A DNA stretch of 64,000 nt from the NCBI RefSeq assembly GCF_007991655.1, contig NZ_BJYT01000010.1:150173-214172 (forward strand), read 5' to 3'. Of this stretch, positions 17,423 to 24,691 are shown piece after piece. The position numbers and the translations under genes are program-made. How positions within the stretch are numbered: the first letter of the stretch is position 1; each line of letters opens with the position of its first letter. This stretch comes from Segetibacter aerophilus (GTDB taxonomy: Bacteria > Bacteroidota > Bacteroidia > Chitinophagales > Chitinophagaceae). A model generated the notes under the pieces. It was given only the letters and a program-made list of their open reading frames with translations. It did not search any database and was not told the DNA's origin.

Positions 17423-18154
17423 CTATTGCACTTGTGACCCGTCAAACAGCCGTACGAGCCGATGTGTCTTCCTCGCCATGTTTTCATCATGGGTAACCAT
17501 CACTATCGTGGTTCCGTCTCTTTCATTTAGCTGCAGCAGTATCTCCATAATTTCATTTCCCATAGCACTGTCAAGGTTTCCAGTTGGTTCATCGGCTAGT
17601 ATAATTTCAGGTTGACCGACAATGGCTCTTGCTATGGCCACACGCTGTTTTTGCCCACCAGACAATTGTGTTGGAAAATGTTTCATTCTATTACTTAGCC
17701 CCACTTTCTCCAGAGCCTCTGTTGCAAGTTGTCTTCTTTCCTTTGCTGTAGAATTTCGGTACAATAAAGGCAATTCAACGTTATCCAAAACCTTCAAATC
17801 ATTGATCAAATGATAGCTTTGAAAAATAAAACCAAGCTTACGATTTCTGAACGCAGCGAGCTTTTTATCATTCAGCTTTGTTGTATCCTGCTTGTCTATT
17901 GATACTTCCCCTTTCGTAGGATTATCAAGCAAACCCATGATATTTAACAAAGTACTCTTGCCACATCCCGAAGGGCCCATGATTGACAAGAACTCTCCTT
18001 TGTCGATATTGAGAGAAATGTTGTTGATGGCAAGTGTTTCAACAGTATCTGTTCTATACACCTTGTTTATATTTTGCAATCGTATCATCACTTCTGCATT
18101 GTTATCATTTAAATTAGTATGATGGATTCTTTCAGTAGTTTCTACAGGTATCAT
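17423..18154 (-). CDS. ABC transporter ATP-binding protein (LolD/MacB type)
   Basis: A 243-residue ATPase that powers the neighbouring permeases. It shows Walker A GPSGCGKST (about residues 60-68), the Q-loop in FIFQSYHLINDLKVLDNVELPLLYR, signature LSGGQKQRVAIARA, Walker B IILADEPTGNLDS and the H-loop VMVTHDE. This is the MacB/LolD subfamily, which works with FtsX-type permeases. The first 20 residues or so before MIRLQNINKVYRTD may not all be translated; an internal ATG near 18089 is an alternative start. Confidence 0.93.
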   Translation of the reverse strand: MIPVETTERIHHTNLNDNNAEVMIRLQNINKVYRTDTVETLAINNISLNIDKGEFLSIMGPSGCGKSTLLNIMGLLDNPTKGEVSIDKQDTTKLNDKKLAAFRNRKLGFIFQSYHLINDLKVLDNVELPLLYRNSTAKERRQLATEALEKVGLSNRMKHFPTQLSGGQKQRVAIARAIVGQPEIILADEPTGNLDSAMGNEIMEILLQLNERDGTTIVMVTHDENMARKTHRLVRLFDGSQVQ

Positions 18155-18226
18155 AAGTGTTGTTTTAGTTATTTTTTAATTGATTTTCTGTTTTTTTGAA
18201 AAGTCGTACATCCTAGCACCGTCATT

Positions 18227-18254
18227 GCCTTTTGCCTTTTGCCTTTTGCCTTTC
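18227..18254. repeat. Four-unit GCCTTTT tandem repeat
   Basis: Three perfect GCCTTTT units and one GCCTTTC immediately before the stop codon of the TolC-like gene. A 7-base unit can vary by slippage but is outside coding sequence here. Confidence 0.75.
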
Positions 18255-19721
18255 CTATTTATAAATGATTTTTTGATTTGTTTCAAAGTCGTATAAGCTT
18301 AAATATCTCAGTTGGTAGTAAGCGCTCCAAAAGTCTTTCAAGCCTAAAACAAAATCTCTCTTTGCCTGGTCGTTTTCCTGGAAAGCAATACTTAGATCTG
18401 TAATGCTAAGGTTCCCAAGCACATACCGCTCCTTTGCAATCTGGTATTTTTCTGAAGCAATGCTGTCTGCCATTGCATTCAAAACCAATTGCTCCTTCAT
18501 CATTTGGTATAGTGTGACCTGTGTATAGATCTCTTGCGAAAAGGTTTGCTTATCCTGCTCAACTGCGTATTCTGTAAACTGCCTGTTTGCTTCAGCCGTT
18601 TTCATTCTCGATTTTGAACGACCCCAATCAAGTATTGGAATATCAAACTCCAACTGAAATAATTGCTGACTCTTAGGCGCCTCGTACACTTTAGAAAGAC
18701 TGATCGAACTTTTTGAGTAACCTAGTCTTGCAGTTAGGGTTGCGTTGATACCATTATCGCCTTTTGCTTTTGCCACATCTCTTTTAGCCTCAGCAGTGCG
18801 GCGCATAAAAGCGATTGCATCAGAACGATTTTCCAAAGCTTCAGATAAAACCTTTTCCGGGTTTATGTCTGTTGATTTTGTTTCTGTCGGAAGTACCAGG
18901 GATATTTTATCGTTGTTTGTTAGCCCCGTATAAGTCCGAAGATTTAAAGTAGAAATCTCCATATCACGCTTAGCTATGCCCACTGACTTTTGAGCCTTCA
19001 ACTGCTCGAGCTCCAGTTGCAAAATTTCGTTTCTTGACACTTTGCCTATATCAAACTTTTCTTTAGCAATACGAAGTATGTTCTTGGTGTTAGCAAAGTT
19101 TGTTTCAGCGATTTGCAGGTTAACCTGGGCCAGTAATAAGTCAAAGAAAAAGCCGGTTGCTCTTATAGCAATTCGCTCCATTGACTCAATGTATGCCTGC
19201 CTGCTTTCATTGTATTTCAGCGGCTCTATCTTTTGATCCCACTTAAGCTGGTTAAACCTTGCTAATGGCTGACTGTAACCAATTCCATACGGCACTCCAT
19301 TGTATAGTTTGAAGTTCCTGTTGAAGTCGTCATACCGCTGCAACTGAGTTGTGCCAAATACAGTTCCACCGGTAGCAGCGATGCTTTGACTTAAAGCAAG
19401 ATTTAGAGATGAGTTGTTATACTTCACTGGCTGAAATACGATTGTCCCATCCGGCTGTATCACTTCCTGGAACGAGTTGGTGTAGGCAGGCAAGACACCG
19501 TTAAGCGAAAGCTGTGGTTGAAAATTACTTTTGAACGTTCTCCATTGCCAGTATTTATTTTCTTTAAGTGTAACAGCCTGCTTTGCTGCTATTGATTTTC
19601 CCTTGGCCATTTCTACCACCTCATGCAGCGTCAGTCTCAACGTATCGCTCGTTCCCTGACCAATAGTTTCTAAGGTCAGCAGCGACATTGCAGTTAGTAT
19701 AAGTAGTAGTTTCGATTGCAT
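18255..19721 (-). CDS. TolC-family outer membrane efflux channel
   Basis: 488 residues with a signal peptide (MQSKLLLILTAMSLLTLETIGQ), long heptad-rich helices and the repeated TolC pattern: LNLALSQSIAATGG, then in the second half an equivalent RAEAKRDVAKAKGDNGINATLTARLGYS region and FDIPILDWGRSKSR. It should form the outer-membrane duct for the ABC efflux system encoded beside it. The gene lies between adaptor and ATPase genes, with repeat-bearing gaps of about 150 and 100 bases on each side. Confidence 0.9.
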   Translation of the reverse strand: MQSKLLLILTAMSLLTLETIGQGTSDTLRLTLHEVVEMAKGKSIAAKQAVTLKENKYWQWRTFKSNFQPQLSLNGVLPAYTNSFQEVIQPDGTIVFQPVKYNNSSLNLALSQSIAATGGTVFGTTQLQRYDDFNRNFKLYNGVPYGIGYSQPLARFNQLKWDQKIEPLKYNESRQAYIESMERIAIRATGFFFDLLLAQVNLQIAETNFANTKNILRIAKEKFDIGKVSRNEILQLELEQLKAQKSVGIAKRDMEISTLNLRTYTGLTNNDKISLVLPTETKSTDINPEKVLSEALENRSDAIAFMRRTAEAKRDVAKAKGDNGINATLTARLGYSKSSISLSKVYEAPKSQQLFQLEFDIPILDWGRSKSRMKTAEANRQFTEYAVEQDKQTFSQEIYTQVTLYQMMKEQLVLNAMADSIASEKYQIAKERYVLGNLSITDLSIAFQENDQAKRDFVLGLKDFWSAYYQLRYLSLYDFETNQKIIYK

Positions 19722-19767
19722 GTTAATCTAAGTTTCGAGATGCGAGTTTTAAAGTGTAGGGTGTTGC

Positions 19768-19869
19768 GTTTTGAGTTTTGAGTGCTGGGTTTTGAGTTGG
19801 CTTACTTGCGATTTTACGTCTAGCGACTAGCGACTCTAAACCTTAAACTCAAAACCCCAAACTCAAAAC
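19768..19869. repeat. Long imperfect inverted repeat between adaptor and channel genes
   Basis: The left arm (19775-19799, GTTTTGAGTGCTGGGTTTTG and on) pairs with the right arm (19845-19869, AAACTCAAAACCCCAAACTC and on) with about three mismatches in 25 bases. The left arm is preceded by an extra GTTTTGA unit. The loop contains TAGCGAC twice (about 19820-19834). It fills most of the gap after the adaptor stop codon. Confidence 0.7.
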
Positions 19870-19874
19870 TTCTT

Positions 19875-21122
19875 CTAATTCTTTATCGTTATTTCCTTTG
19901 AGTTTTTATAATCGCTCATATCAGAAGTAATCAAGACTTCTCCTGGTTTTACATTGTCTTTGATCTCTACATAATCAAAATTGCTCAAGCCTATGTTGGC
20001 TGTTCTTCGTATTGCCTTACCGTTGCTTACAACATAGATGTCCTGTACATTTCCACCTTTAAATGCAGGTCCGTTTGTAATGCGCATTGCATTCGTTTTA
20101 CTGTTCGTCACCACGAAGACATCTACCTTCATATTGGGCCGGTACAACTTGCTATTACGTTCGTCGAGCTGCACGTCAAATGAAACAATGCCGTTTTGAA
20201 TGGTTGGATGAATGTTTACAACAGTACCTCTGACCGTTGAGTCATTTATGCGAATGATGGCTGGAAGACCCGTTCTAAGTTCATTTAGGTAAGTATCAGA
20301 AATGGTCCCGGAAACCTTGTAACTACCCAGGTCTGCTATACGTGCGAGCGTTTCACCTTCTCTCACAGTAGAGCCAATATTTTTATTCACCCATGTTACT
20401 ACGCCTGCACGATTAGCCACGATGTTCGCTTGCTGCAATTTTCTTTGCAATTCAGACAAATCTGCTTGTTGAATTTGAACTGCTATTTCAGATTCTCTTA
20501 TATCCACTTTCATTGTTTGTTGCTTACTTCCAATCTCATTTTCCAGTTGTTTTTTTTCAAGTAAGGCAACCTTCAAATCCAATTCAGCTTGTTCAATTGA
20601 TTCTCTTGTTCCACCACCTGCTTTGTATAAGCGCTTTGCGTTTTCAACCTGTGCTTGCAGGCTGTTTATCTTAAGCTCCTTTATGCTGTTATTAGATTTA
20701 ATGTCATAAAAGCTTTTATTTAGTTCGAGACGAAGCTTTTGAATATTATTCTTTTTGCCTTCCAGTTGAAACTTCAACTTCTGGTATTCCATCTCTGACG
20801 CTTGTTTGTCCAGCGATAAAATAGACTGACCTGCTTTTACAGCGCTACCAGCATCCATCGAAACGCTCTTTATGGATGCATTTATAGGGCTCGTGATTAC
20901 CTGTTCAAATTCGGGAAGTATTTCTCCTGAAGCAGATATGGTATTTTCTATGTTGCCTATTTCAACAACTGCAGTAGTAATGTTTTGTCTTTTGATTGAA
21001 GATGAGAAGGAAGCTCTTAAAACCAGTACAGAAGCAACCAGTAAAACAATAATTAAAGCTGCAATGAAAAAGCCTTTTCTTTTCTTTTCCTGGCCAACTT
21101 CTCTTGAGATATTTGTATCCAT
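19875..21122 (-). CDS. Periplasmic adaptor (HlyD/MacA-like membrane fusion protein)
   Basis: A 415-residue membrane fusion protein bridging the permeases and the TolC-like channel. One N-terminal span (about 18-40) is followed by a lipoyl-like half (NTISASGEILPEFEQVITSPINASIKSVSMDAGSAVKAGQSIL), a coiled-coil hairpin (about 105-225), the second lipoyl half (ANIVANRAGVVTWVNKNIGSTVREGETLARIADL) and a beta-barrel domain. The start at 21122 was preferred over an upstream ATG at 21161, because that longer frame would overlap a sigma-54-like promoter. It is the first gene of the efflux cluster. Confidence 0.9.
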   Translation of the reverse strand: MDTNISREVGQEKKRKGFFIAALIIVLLVASVLVLRASFSSSIKRQNITTAVVEIGNIENTISASGEILPEFEQVITSPINASIKSVSMDAGSAVKAGQSILSLDKQASEMEYQKLKFQLEGKKNNIQKLRLELNKSFYDIKSNNSIKELKINSLQAQVENAKRLYKAGGGTRESIEQAELDLKVALLEKKQLENEIGSKQQTMKVDIRESEIAVQIQQADLSELQRKLQQANIVANRAGVVTWVNKNIGSTVREGETLARIADLGSYKVSGTISDTYLNELRTGLPAIIRINDSTVRGTVVNIHPTIQNGIVSFDVQLDERNSKLYRPNMKVDVFVVTNSKTNAMRITNGPAFKGGNVQDIYVVSNGKAIRRTANIGLSNFDYVEIKDNVKPGEVLITSDMSDYKNSKEITIKN

Positions 21123-21145
21123 TCTTGGTATTTGGCTATTATGTT

Positions 21146-21162
21146 CCAAGCAAGGTGCCAAA
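21146..21162 (-). promoter_or_regulatory. Candidate sigma-54 promoter for the efflux genes
   Basis: On the minus strand TTTGGCACCTTGCTTGG has the -24 GG in TGGCAC, ten bases, then GG where GC is usual at -12. Predicted start is near 21134, only about 12 bases before the ATG at 21122. The presence of a sigma-54 activator gene in the same cluster makes this site more likely than chance; the non-consensus -12 and short leader count against it. Confidence 0.5.
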
Positions 21163-21212
21163 CGTAAGTAGTTGAAAAAGAAGTCTTTGTTTAATCTGAA
21201 TTTTTAGAAAAC

Positions 21213-21226
21213 GTCCGATTTCGGAC
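21213..21226. promoter_or_regulatory. Palindrome, candidate enhancer for the sigma-54 activator
   Basis: GTCCGATTTCGGAC is a perfect 6-base-arm palindrome around TT. Its centre is about 85 bases upstream of the predicted sigma-54 start, the usual distance for NtrC-type activator sites, which are themselves palindromes read by Fis-type helices. No second copy was seen in the window. Confidence 0.5.
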
Positions 21227-21251
21227 AAAGTGTTTGAAAGTGAAAGCCTCA

Positions 21252-21329
21252 GATAAAGGGAGAGATAAAGCCCCGGCCCTAAAGGGAGAAGAGATGTGGG
21301 AAGCGCCAGCACTGAAGGGAGAAGAGATT
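21252..21329 (+). repeat. Three irregular copies of an AAGGGAGA-type unit
   Basis: TAAAGGGAGAGAGAT-like units start near 21254, 21280 and 21314 (the last two read AAGGGAGAAGAGAT). They lie upstream of the zinc-ribbon gene. They look like low-level intergenic duplication; no function is suggested. Confidence 0.45.
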
Positions 21330-21444
21330 TTCCGAATTCTTCGTTATTGAAATCAGCTAAAGTATCTCGTCTATGTTTTTAAAAATGAGAGGCTCACTGT
21401 ACCTTTGAAAGAAAAGCCCGTTTAGGGGTTGGGGGTTAAAAACT

Positions 21445-21720
21445 ATGGACGACATACATATTTGCTGCCCGAAATGTAAATGGGAGCCTGACGGTCAAGC
21501 CTATTGGCAATGCAGTTGCGGTTGCATGTGGGATACTTTTAGCACAGGAGCAAGATGCCCTGATTGCGGCAGAGTTTGGGAAGAAACGCAGTGTATTGGC
21601 CATGCAGGTGGATGCGACAAGATGAGTCCTCACCTTGACTGGTACAAAGGTTTGGATGATATCATTCAAAGGTTGAAGGAAGAAATTAAAGAGCGCTGGC
21701 GGGTGAAAGAATACGCTTAA
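21445..21720 (+). CDS. Cysteine-rich zinc-ribbon-like protein
   Basis: 91 residues with nine cysteines arranged as CCPKC (7-11), CSCGC (23-27), CPDC (38-41) and CIGHAGGC (50-57), followed by a charged helix (DIIQRLKEEIKERWRVKEY). The CPxCG spacing suggests one or two zinc ribbons. There is no signal peptide, so it should be cytoplasmic. I do not know a named function. A strong hairpin terminator follows 23 bases after the stop, so it is probably transcribed alone. Confidence 0.7.
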   Translation: MDDIHICCPKCKWEPDGQAYWQCSCGCMWDTFSTGARCPDCGRVWEETQCIGHAGGCDKMSPHLDWYKGLDDIIQRLKEEIKERWRVKEYA

Positions 21721-21743
21721 CAGATCACAATTATTTAAAAAGA

Positions 21744-21775
21744 AGAGGTTATCTCGTTTGTTCGAGATAACCTCT
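21744..21775 (+). terminator. Terminator after the zinc-ribbon gene
   Basis: A perfect 13-base stem, AGAGGTTATCTCG (21744-21756) and CGAGATAACCTCT (21763-21775), with a six-base TTTGTT loop and T-rich sequence after it; A-rich sequence on the left could let it act in both directions. Confidence 0.8.
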
Positions 21776-21851
21776 GTTTATTGAGATCCCTGTTGTTACA
21801 GGTACATTATTTTAAATAATTTTCCAGGTCCTGATTGTAGACATAAATTAT

Positions 21852-22043
21852 CTAAGAGTTAAAAAAAATATTCGTTTTATTAATTTCTAAGAAATGGTCT
21901 GGAGAATTAACAGAAGTGCCGGACGTAAAAAGTAGCGACTGATTAAAGTAAATGATAATCATTACTATTGCGAACGCGGCTATAAATAAGAAAAGTCTTT
22001 TAATAAGTATTTGAGAAAAGTTCTCTGGAATTGCCTGGTACAT
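21852..22043 (-). CDS. Possible small single-span membrane protein
   Basis: A 63-residue frame with an ATG at 22043, a hydrophobic segment (KRLFLFIAAFAIVMIIIYF, about residues 15-33) and a polar tail. It sits in the 531-base gap between the zinc-ribbon terminator and the molybdopterin enzyme gene. It has no recognised family, and chance AT-rich frames can look like this. The remainder of the gap (22044-22252) holds only a small GTTCG/CGAAC hairpin near 22140-22153. Confidence 0.35.
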   Translation of the reverse strand: MYQAIPENFSQILIKRLFLFIAAFAIVMIIIYFNQSLLFTSGTSVNSPDHFLEINKTNIFFNS

Positions 22044-22252
22044 ACACTGTTTTTTTATACCAGTATTATTTCAAGCAGGATGCCAAAGCACAAATAGCTG
22101 TAAAGGAAGCAGTTAGAACAAAATGATAAACACGGGACTGTTCGATAACGAACACTGTGTTTAGATTTGATACAAAAGAACCGGGATTTATCGATTTAGT
22201 AGATTAGGAGGAGATATAATCTCTTAACAAAAGAGCACAAAGTGTTCGTGGA

Positions 22253-23017
22253 TTAGTGACCCGCATAATAATCATAACCTCTTTCAGCCCAGAAGTCAGC
22301 CGGTTTATCGTTGCTAAAAAACATGGTTCCTATTCGCTTCAAATGTTTAATTCCATACTTCACTGGTATTATCAGGCGCACCGGAAACCCCTGGTTAATT
22401 GGAAGTGGTTGACCGTTCATTTCATAGCACAGTAACGTTTGTGGATGCAAAGCACTAGGCATGTCTATTCCGACGTAGTATTTTTTGTCAGGTGTCTGAA
22501 GACCCACATACTTCATTTTCGATTGTCCGCTCAACCCGTAATGTTGCATAAAAGTTCTCAAGGGAACGCCAGCCCAATGTGTTACCTGGTCCCAACCTTC
22601 TATACATTTAAAATCAAAGATTAAATCTTTTTTAGGCAGTTTTTTAATATCGTCTAAAGTAATCTGTAAAGTATCGCCGGGTGCCCGTATCACTCTTAGC
22701 CGCCAGGTTTCTTCATTAACGCTGTCACGAAGTCCATCCATTCCATTTACCCTAACTCGCTTTGCGGCATGACTGACCGGGTATTCTTTTACCAGTTTAT
22801 TACTATCAAAAACAGTTGAAAATACGGTTTCATTAAAATCAAGTGTTTTTCGTAAAGGTCTTAATGCTCCCGCATCCTGCGGCTGTCTTTTGATCCATTT
22901 AAAAGTAGCCCAGGCTCCAACAAGGAACAATCCAAATAACACGAATGAAAGAATACTATTTCTTCCAAACGTTCTGTTGGCGACGGTTTTAACAGGCAAA
23001 GAAGATCGATCATTCAT
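22253..23017 (-). CDS. Membrane-anchored molybdopterin-dependent oxidoreductase
   Basis: A 254-residue enzyme of the sulfite oxidase/MsrP (YedY) fold. An N-terminal span (about 21-42) anchors it facing the periplasm. The molybdenum-ligand cysteine is visible in FKCIEGWDQVTHWAGVPL (about residue 138), followed by GIDMPSALHPQTLLCYEMNGQPLP and PVRLIIPVKYGIKHLKRI. Family members reduce methionine sulfoxide or oxidise sulfite. The start at 23017 leaves an 8-base overlap with the cytochrome b gene; a start at 23038 is also open. Its neighbours, a cytochrome b and a lipoprotein MsrB, favour methionine sulfoxide repair, but this is inference. Confidence 0.85.
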   Translation of the reverse strand: MNDRSSLPVKTVANRTFGRNSILSFVLFGLFLVGAWATFKWIKRQPQDAGALRPLRKTLDFNETVFSTVFDSNKLVKEYPVSHAAKRVRVNGMDGLRDSVNEETWRLRVIRAPGDTLQITLDDIKKLPKKDLIFDFKCIEGWDQVTHWAGVPLRTFMQHYGLSGQSKMKYVGLQTPDKKYYVGIDMPSALHPQTLLCYEMNGQPLPINQGFPVRLIIPVKYGIKHLKRIGTMFFSNDKPADFWAERGYDYYAGH

Positions 23018-23687
23018 GAGGTACTTTTTTAGGCGCATCCTTTATTACTTCAAATCCTGTAATCATAGCTTGAAAGTTATTCCATCCCGATTTAACTACC
23101 TGTATCACATGTATAAGGAAGAAAAGAACATAACCCAGAGTAAGAATAAAGTGTTCTAAACGTGCGGCTGCATATCCTCCACAAATCCATGAAAAAAAGC
23201 TGAACTGAACGGGCTTATAAATCGCAAGTCCTGTGATTAACGAACCAATCCCCATAATCATAATAGCTGTATAAGCGATACGCTGTGCTGCGTTGTATTT
23301 TATTTGAGGCGGTTCGTATTTCCTTATATGCAGGTCGTGCAACAACACAAGCCATGCCTCTTTGAAAGAATTTCTATTCGGCAATAAGAATTTCCACTGA
23401 CCCGAAAAAAAGGTAAACAAAACATATAGTAGCCCATTGATCGTGAATAGCCACATAAAGGCAAAGTGCCAACTCATACCCTCCGCGAGATGAAACGGAA
23501 CATTTAATGCTTTATAAAATCCTGTAGAAAAAAACTTCACAAATACTTTATTGCCCCAGCTAATCTTATAGACTCCATTTGCCCAATAGATTAATAAACC
23601 GCTCCAGATCATACAAACAAGTACAGGAAAATTTACCCAGTGAAACCAGCGAATAGCTAGTGGATGCTTGTAAAGAATCGCTTTCAT
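23010..23687 (-). CDS. Cytochrome b561-type membrane subunit
   Basis: 225 residues with four main hydrophobic segments and histidines placed to bind heme b: H16 in IRWFHWVNF, H66/H74 in FHLAEGMSWHFAFMWLF and further ones in LEHFILTLGYVLFFLIHV. The pattern is that of the cytochrome b subunits of formate dehydrogenase or thiosulfate reductase. It should take electrons from quinol or a donor in the inner membrane and pass them to the molybdopterin enzyme whose gene overlaps it by 8 bases. It resembles the MsrQ role, but is a different cytochrome family. Confidence 0.8.
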   Translation of the reverse strand: MKAILYKHPLAIRWFHWVNFPVLVCMIWSGLLIYWANGVYKISWGNKVFVKFFSTGFYKALNVPFHLAEGMSWHFAFMWLFTINGLLYVLFTFFSGQWKFLLPNRNSFKEAWLVLLHDLHIRKYEPPQIKYNAAQRIAYTAIMIMGIGSLITGLAIYKPVQFSFFSWICGGYAAARLEHFILTLGYVLFFLIHVIQVVKSGWNNFQAMITGFEVIKDAPKKVPHE

Positions 23688-23777
23688 TTATGAGAGGAAT
23701 TTTACCCGGAGGAGTGTTTTACTTAATCGCAACCCTATCGTGTATTGGTACTAAAAACTATTAAACAAAACGAAAGA

Positions 23778-24239
23778 TTACTTTTTTACAAACCGAAGTG
23801 AAGCAGAGTTCATACAATACCTTAACCCTGTTGGCTTAGGTCCATCCCCAAATACATGTCCTAGATGACTACCACAATTGCTGCAATGCACTTCTCTGCG
23901 AACCATCCCAAAAGTCTTGTCGCGATTTTCTTCAACTACTTTTTTACTTATTGGCTGATAAAAGCTTGGCCATCCCGTGCCGCTCTCAAACTTGGTATCG
24001 CTGGTAAACAATGTTTGGCCGCACCCTATACAATTGTAAATGCCTTTCTCATGATTATCATGATAAGCATTGTGAAAAGGAGACTCCGTCCCTTCCTTTC
24101 GTGCCACCCGGTATTGTTCATCGGTCAATTGTTTTTTCCACTCTGCGTCTGTTTTTGTAACGGGAAATTTCTTTGATTGTGCGCTAGAACAAGAGGTGGC
24201 GAAAAATATAATAGCGAATAGTTGAAATAGAGTTTTCAT
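23778..24239 (-). CDS. msrB: Lipoprotein peptide-methionine (R)-S-oxide reductase
   Basis: Reduces methionine-R-sulfoxide in proteins. The 153-residue protein has a lipobox (FFATSCSS, lipidated C17), so it should be exported and anchored to a membrane. The MsrB domain has zinc cysteines C70/C73 and C119/C122, SGTGWPSF at 87-94 and catalytic C142 in [11 protein letters not shown]. Canonical cytoplasmic MsrB has no signal peptide; an exported form needs an electron source outside the cytoplasm. It lies 90 bases upstream of the cytochrome b gene on the same strand. Confidence 0.93.
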   Translation of the reverse strand: MKTLFQLFAIIFFATSCSSAQSKKFPVTKTDAEWKKQLTDEQYRVARKEGTESPFHNAYHDNHEKGIYNCIGCGQTLFTSDTKFESGTGWPSFYQPISKKVVEENRDKTFGMVRREVHCSNCGSHLGHVFGDGPKPTGLRYCMNSASLRFVKK

Positions 24240-24691
24240 GTATAATCTGTTTTAATGCTATTTACGCTTAAAGTATGGTGGAAGATTTTTTCTACAACCA
24301 AGAATGTTCTAAGTCTCTGTTAAAGCTGTCGTTGGACCTAGTGTCCACCTCGCATAACTAATTACATGAGCATTCTTTAACTAATCTCCCAATTAACATG
24401 CTCACAATTTAACCTCTTGTTTACTCCTAAATTAGGCAAAAATTATAGTTAGATTATCGCTTGGATTCCGTTAACTCCATACTTCCTTTTGCACCTGCTA
24501 CTGAGCATTTAAGGAACATTAGCAATAAGACGTTTAACTGTATTTAAAAGCCGCGTTGTAAAAAATTGCCGGATCGTAAAAAATCCCGAATATTGAACAA
24601 GTTTAAGTTATTTAAAGACTATTTAAGGAAATATTAAATTCTGTTTTTCGTTTTAACCTTAGTTTTAATTCTCTCGTTCAAACCATATGAA
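24240..24691. other. Gene-free 452-base divergent gap
   Basis: This gap separates msrB (leftward) and the PI-PLC-like gene (rightward) and must hold both promoters. It is AT-rich and I see no RNA gene, no strong hairpin and no copy of the dispersed repeat. TAGTTTTA near 24661 is a weak -7 candidate for the rightward gene. Confidence 0.5.

Noticed and set aside
18227..18254. Tandem GCCTTTT units as a CRISPR array
   Set aside because: The unit is 7 bases with no spacers; it is a simple tandem repeat.
24240..24691. A tRNA or small RNA in the 452-base gap
   Set aside because: No cloverleaf, no terminator hairpin and no strong promoter were found by eye.
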